DNA from: Alphaproteobacteria bacterium
Lineage (GTDB): Bacteria; Pseudomonadota; Alphaproteobacteria; Rickettsiales; 21-14-0-20-44-7
Length of the DNA: 15,485 nt
Reading direction: 5' to 3'
Assembly: GCA_013288575.1 (NCBI GenBank)
Contig: JABDBO010000023.1
Span: 1 to 15,485 of the forward strand
The stretch's first letter is position 1. Each line of letters begins with the position of its first letter. Both the position numbers and the translations under genes were made by a program. Below, piece after piece: positions 14,437 to 15,485 of the stretch. Under the pieces are notes generated by a model. That model did not search any database, was not told where the DNA came from, and was given only the letters and a program-made list of their open reading frames with translations.

Positions 14437-15120
14437 TCAGAATTCACGAGCAAGCCACACAACCTTCCCGACAATATTAACCGAGGAAAGATTACTTTCA
14501 TAAGGCGAATATTGCGGGTTATCAGATAACACCCGCAATCTATCACTGGATATCATTTCAAGGCGTTTAACACTTAAGCCCATACCATCAAAAACTACAA
14601 AAATTCCAGGGGGGTTAGGCAGTTTTAAAGTCATATCAATTAATAACATATCCCCATCTTTTAGGGTTGGAGCCATACAATCACCCTTAACATTAAGAGC
14701 GCGCAGATCTTCCGGATGCGCATTTAACTTCCGGCGCACCCAGTCATTACGAAAATAATATGGCTTGGCTTCACTATCAGTTGAAATTAGCGCACCACCA
14801 GAAATCGATTGCTCAACAGAAATTGATGAAATTTCAACAACATCGCTCCACTCAGCATGGCGAGAACCCATTACTTGATGCACACCGCTTAATAAATATT
14901 GAACACTCACGCCCAATTGCTCGGCAATAGCCGTAAGCTTAGAACTAGTAGGATTTGTCGACTTCCCGTTTATAATATCATAAACAAAAGATCTCCCTAC
15001 TTTTGCACGCTCCGCGAGTGTCTTTGGATTCAACCCTTTTCTTAGCATATGGGCCCTTAACCTAGCTACCAGCGGCCTATTAACTGAACTTTCTTGCACT
15101 ATATGTAATGCTTCTTGCAT
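14437..15120 (-). CDS. XRE-family regulator with S24 (LexA/CI-like) C-terminal domain
   Basis: The 227-residue protein joins an N-terminal helix-turn-helix of the XRE type (about 18-78, with Leu-Ala-Glu-Arg-Ala-Lys-Val-Gly-Arg-Ser-Phe-Val as the recognition region) to a C-terminal S24 domain (about 140-227). In the S24 family a Ser/Lys pair allows self-cleavage, as in LexA. Here the expected Gly-Asp-Ser-Met reads Gly-Asp-Cys148-Met-Ala-Pro-Thr-Leu, while the Lys is kept at 185 (Ser-Val-Lys-Arg); the 37-residue spacing equals LexA Ser119-Lys156. So it may be a non-cleaving repressor or use Cys as nucleophile. No LexA-like Ala-Gly cleavage site is clear; Gly-Gly-Ala (108-110) lies in the right region. 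An AGGAG is well placed before the start. It is divergent from chpT. No phage genes accompany it, so a host regulator is more likely than a prophage repressor. Confidence 0.92.
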   Translation of the reverse strand: MQEALHIVQESSVNRPLVARLRAHMLRKGLNPKTLAERAKVGRSFVYDIINGKSTNPTSSKLTAIAEQLGVSVQYLLSGVHQVMGSRHAEWSDVVEISSISVEQSISGGALISTDSEAKPYYFRNDWVRRKLNAHPEDLRALNVKGDCMAPTLKDGDMLLIDMTLKLPNPPGIFVVFDGMGLSVKRLEMISSDRLRVLSDNPQYSPYESNLSSVNIVGKVVWLAREF

Positions 15121-15123
15121 AAA

Positions 15124-15130
15124 CTCTCCT
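15124..15130 (-). promoter_or_regulatory. Ribosome binding site of the S24 regulator
   Basis: AGGAGAG on the minus strand, with AGGAG five bases from the ATG at 15120, supports this start. Confidence 0.75.
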
Positions 15131-15140
15131 CAACCATTAG

Positions 15141-15222
15141 TTGTATAGAAAATTTATTCAATTTGGATTATTCGTCAATAGAAATTTAGACACAGATATA
15201 AAAAACCTATACGTATTTGTAT
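15141..15222. promoter_or_regulatory. Possible operator half-sites between the regulator and chpT
   Basis: TTGTATAG (15141-15148) occurs just downstream of the putative regulator promoter. Its reverse-complement core CTATAC (15207-15212) sits in a palindromic ATACGTAT (15209-15216), followed by another TTTGTAT (15216-15222). Such repeated half-sites could bind the XRE/S24 protein and let it control itself and perhaps chpT. This rests on pattern alone. Confidence 0.3.
15151..15178 (-). promoter_or_regulatory. Likely promoter of the S24 regulator
   Basis: On the minus strand TTGACG (15173-15178, 5 of 6 to the -35 consensus) and TAAATT (15151-15156, 4 of 6 to the -10) are 16 bases apart. Transcription would begin near 15144, about 25 bases before the start codon and within a possible operator half-site. 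Confidence 0.5.
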
Positions 15223-15279
15223 CTATAAATAATAAATTTAGCTCATCTTTAACTTTTTAGGCCTTATAAAGAACTTTTT

Positions 15280-15284
15280 GGAGG
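15280..15284 (+). promoter_or_regulatory. Ribosome binding site of chpT
   Basis: GGAGG ends ten bases before the ATG at 15295 and fixes this start. A GATTC, which is a GANTC sequence of the kind methylated by CcrM in many alphaproteobacteria, overlaps its last base. Confidence 0.75.
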
Positions 15285-15294
15285 ATTCATTCAG

Positions 15295-15485
15295 ATGATA
15301 GACAATTTAAAATTTGCAGAATTATTATGTACACGTTTTTGCCATGATATTATTGGGCCAGTTGGCGCAGTCAGCAATGGCGTTGAATTCTTGCGTGATG
15401 AGCAACCGAATTTAAAAAGTCAGGCCGCAGATTTAATTGAAAGTAGTGCCAAAGAAGCGGTTGCACGCGTGCAATTTTACCGCCA
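15295..15485 (+). CDS. chpT: Histidine phosphotransferase ChpT (N-terminal part)
   Basis: The first 63 residues are present; the gene runs off the right edge. The opening Leu-Lys-Phe-Ala-Glu-Leu-Leu-Cys-Thr-Arg-Phe-Cys-His-Asp-Ile-Ile-Gly-Pro-Val-Gly-Ala-Val-Ser-Asn-Gly-Val-Glu-Phe-Leu matches the first dimerisation helix of ChpT. His17 is the phosphoacceptor in a His-Asp-(Ile/Leu)-Ile-x-Pro-Val-Gly-Ala motif. The next helix has Ala-Asp-Leu-Ile-Glu-Ser-Ser-Ala and Ala-Arg-Val-Gln-Phe-Tyr-Arg, also typical. ChpT forms a histidine-kinase-like homodimer without catalytic activity and passes phosphate from CckA to CtrA and CpdR. This is the best lineage marker in the window. The start is set by a GGAGG ten bases upstream. 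The divergent S24 regulator suggests shared or local control. Confidence 0.9.
   Translation, partial: MIDNLKFAELLCTRFCHDIIGPVGAVSNGVEFLRDEQPNLKSQAADLIESSAKEAVARVQFYR

Noticed and set aside
14437..15120. S24 regulator as a sign of a prophage
   Set aside because: No integrase, structural or lysis genes and no attachment site nearby; flanking genes are ordinary chromosomal ones.
15121..15294. CtrA box (TTAA-N7-TTAA) upstream of chpT
   Set aside because: No pair of TTAA at the required spacing was found.

Overview
The window reads as chromosomal DNA of a moderately AT-rich alphaproteobacterium. The last 190 bases begin a gene for a ChpT-type histidine phosphotransferase, a family known from the alphaproteobacterial CtrA cell-cycle pathway. 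There is also a flagellar hook (FlgE) fragment, an alphaproteobacterial-style BamE lipoprotein, and a UvrA with the CPVSGF variant that I recall from alphaproteobacteria. No rRNA, tRNA, CRISPR array, insertion sequence or prophage was seen. I cannot name a genus.

Layout. Positions 1-950: the 3' end of a cyclophilin-type peptidyl-prolyl isomerase gene (+), a 241-base gap holding a large branched inverted repeat, and a 5'-truncated flgE (-) that joins directly, out of frame, to a 3'-truncated gyrA (-). Positions 950-6650: gyrA, ssb (both -) and divergent uvrA (+), a DNA topology and repair block; ssb is followed by a clear hairpin terminator. Positions 6650-7321: an unknown protein with a kinase-like motif layout. 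Positions 7436-10258 (-): a tightly packed run of orphan ABC ATPase, membrane protein, folD and a DUF3592-like membrane protein. Positions 10273-11010: comF (+). Positions 11011-12561 (-): prfB, which needs a programmed +1 frameshift, followed by a small membrane protein. Positions 12562-12644: a long imperfect palindrome built from 7-base units. Positions 12645-13115: bamE (+). Positions 13116-14360 (-): a lipoprotein gene and thiL. Positions 14437-15120 (-): an XRE/S24 repressor-like regulator, divergent from chpT (+, cut by the window end).

The genes are mostly housekeeping: DNA topology and repair, one-carbon and thiamine metabolism, translation termination and envelope assembly. Packing is tight. 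Genes in the minus-strand runs are 1-6 bases apart or overlap by one base, and all three complete tail-to-tail pairs abut or overlap with no room for a terminator.

The points most worth a second look are the gyrA/flgE junction (rearrangement or assembly chimera), the S24 regulator with Cys in place of the catalytic Ser, the UvrA that has lost the rest of its first zinc motif, the prfB recoding site with a perfect anti-SD match and an adjacent hairpin, the kinase-like unknown protein, and two unexplained structured intergenic elements. I did not find a clear-cut new multi-gene system; the closest candidate is the ABC ATPase/membrane protein/folD/DUF3592-like run.
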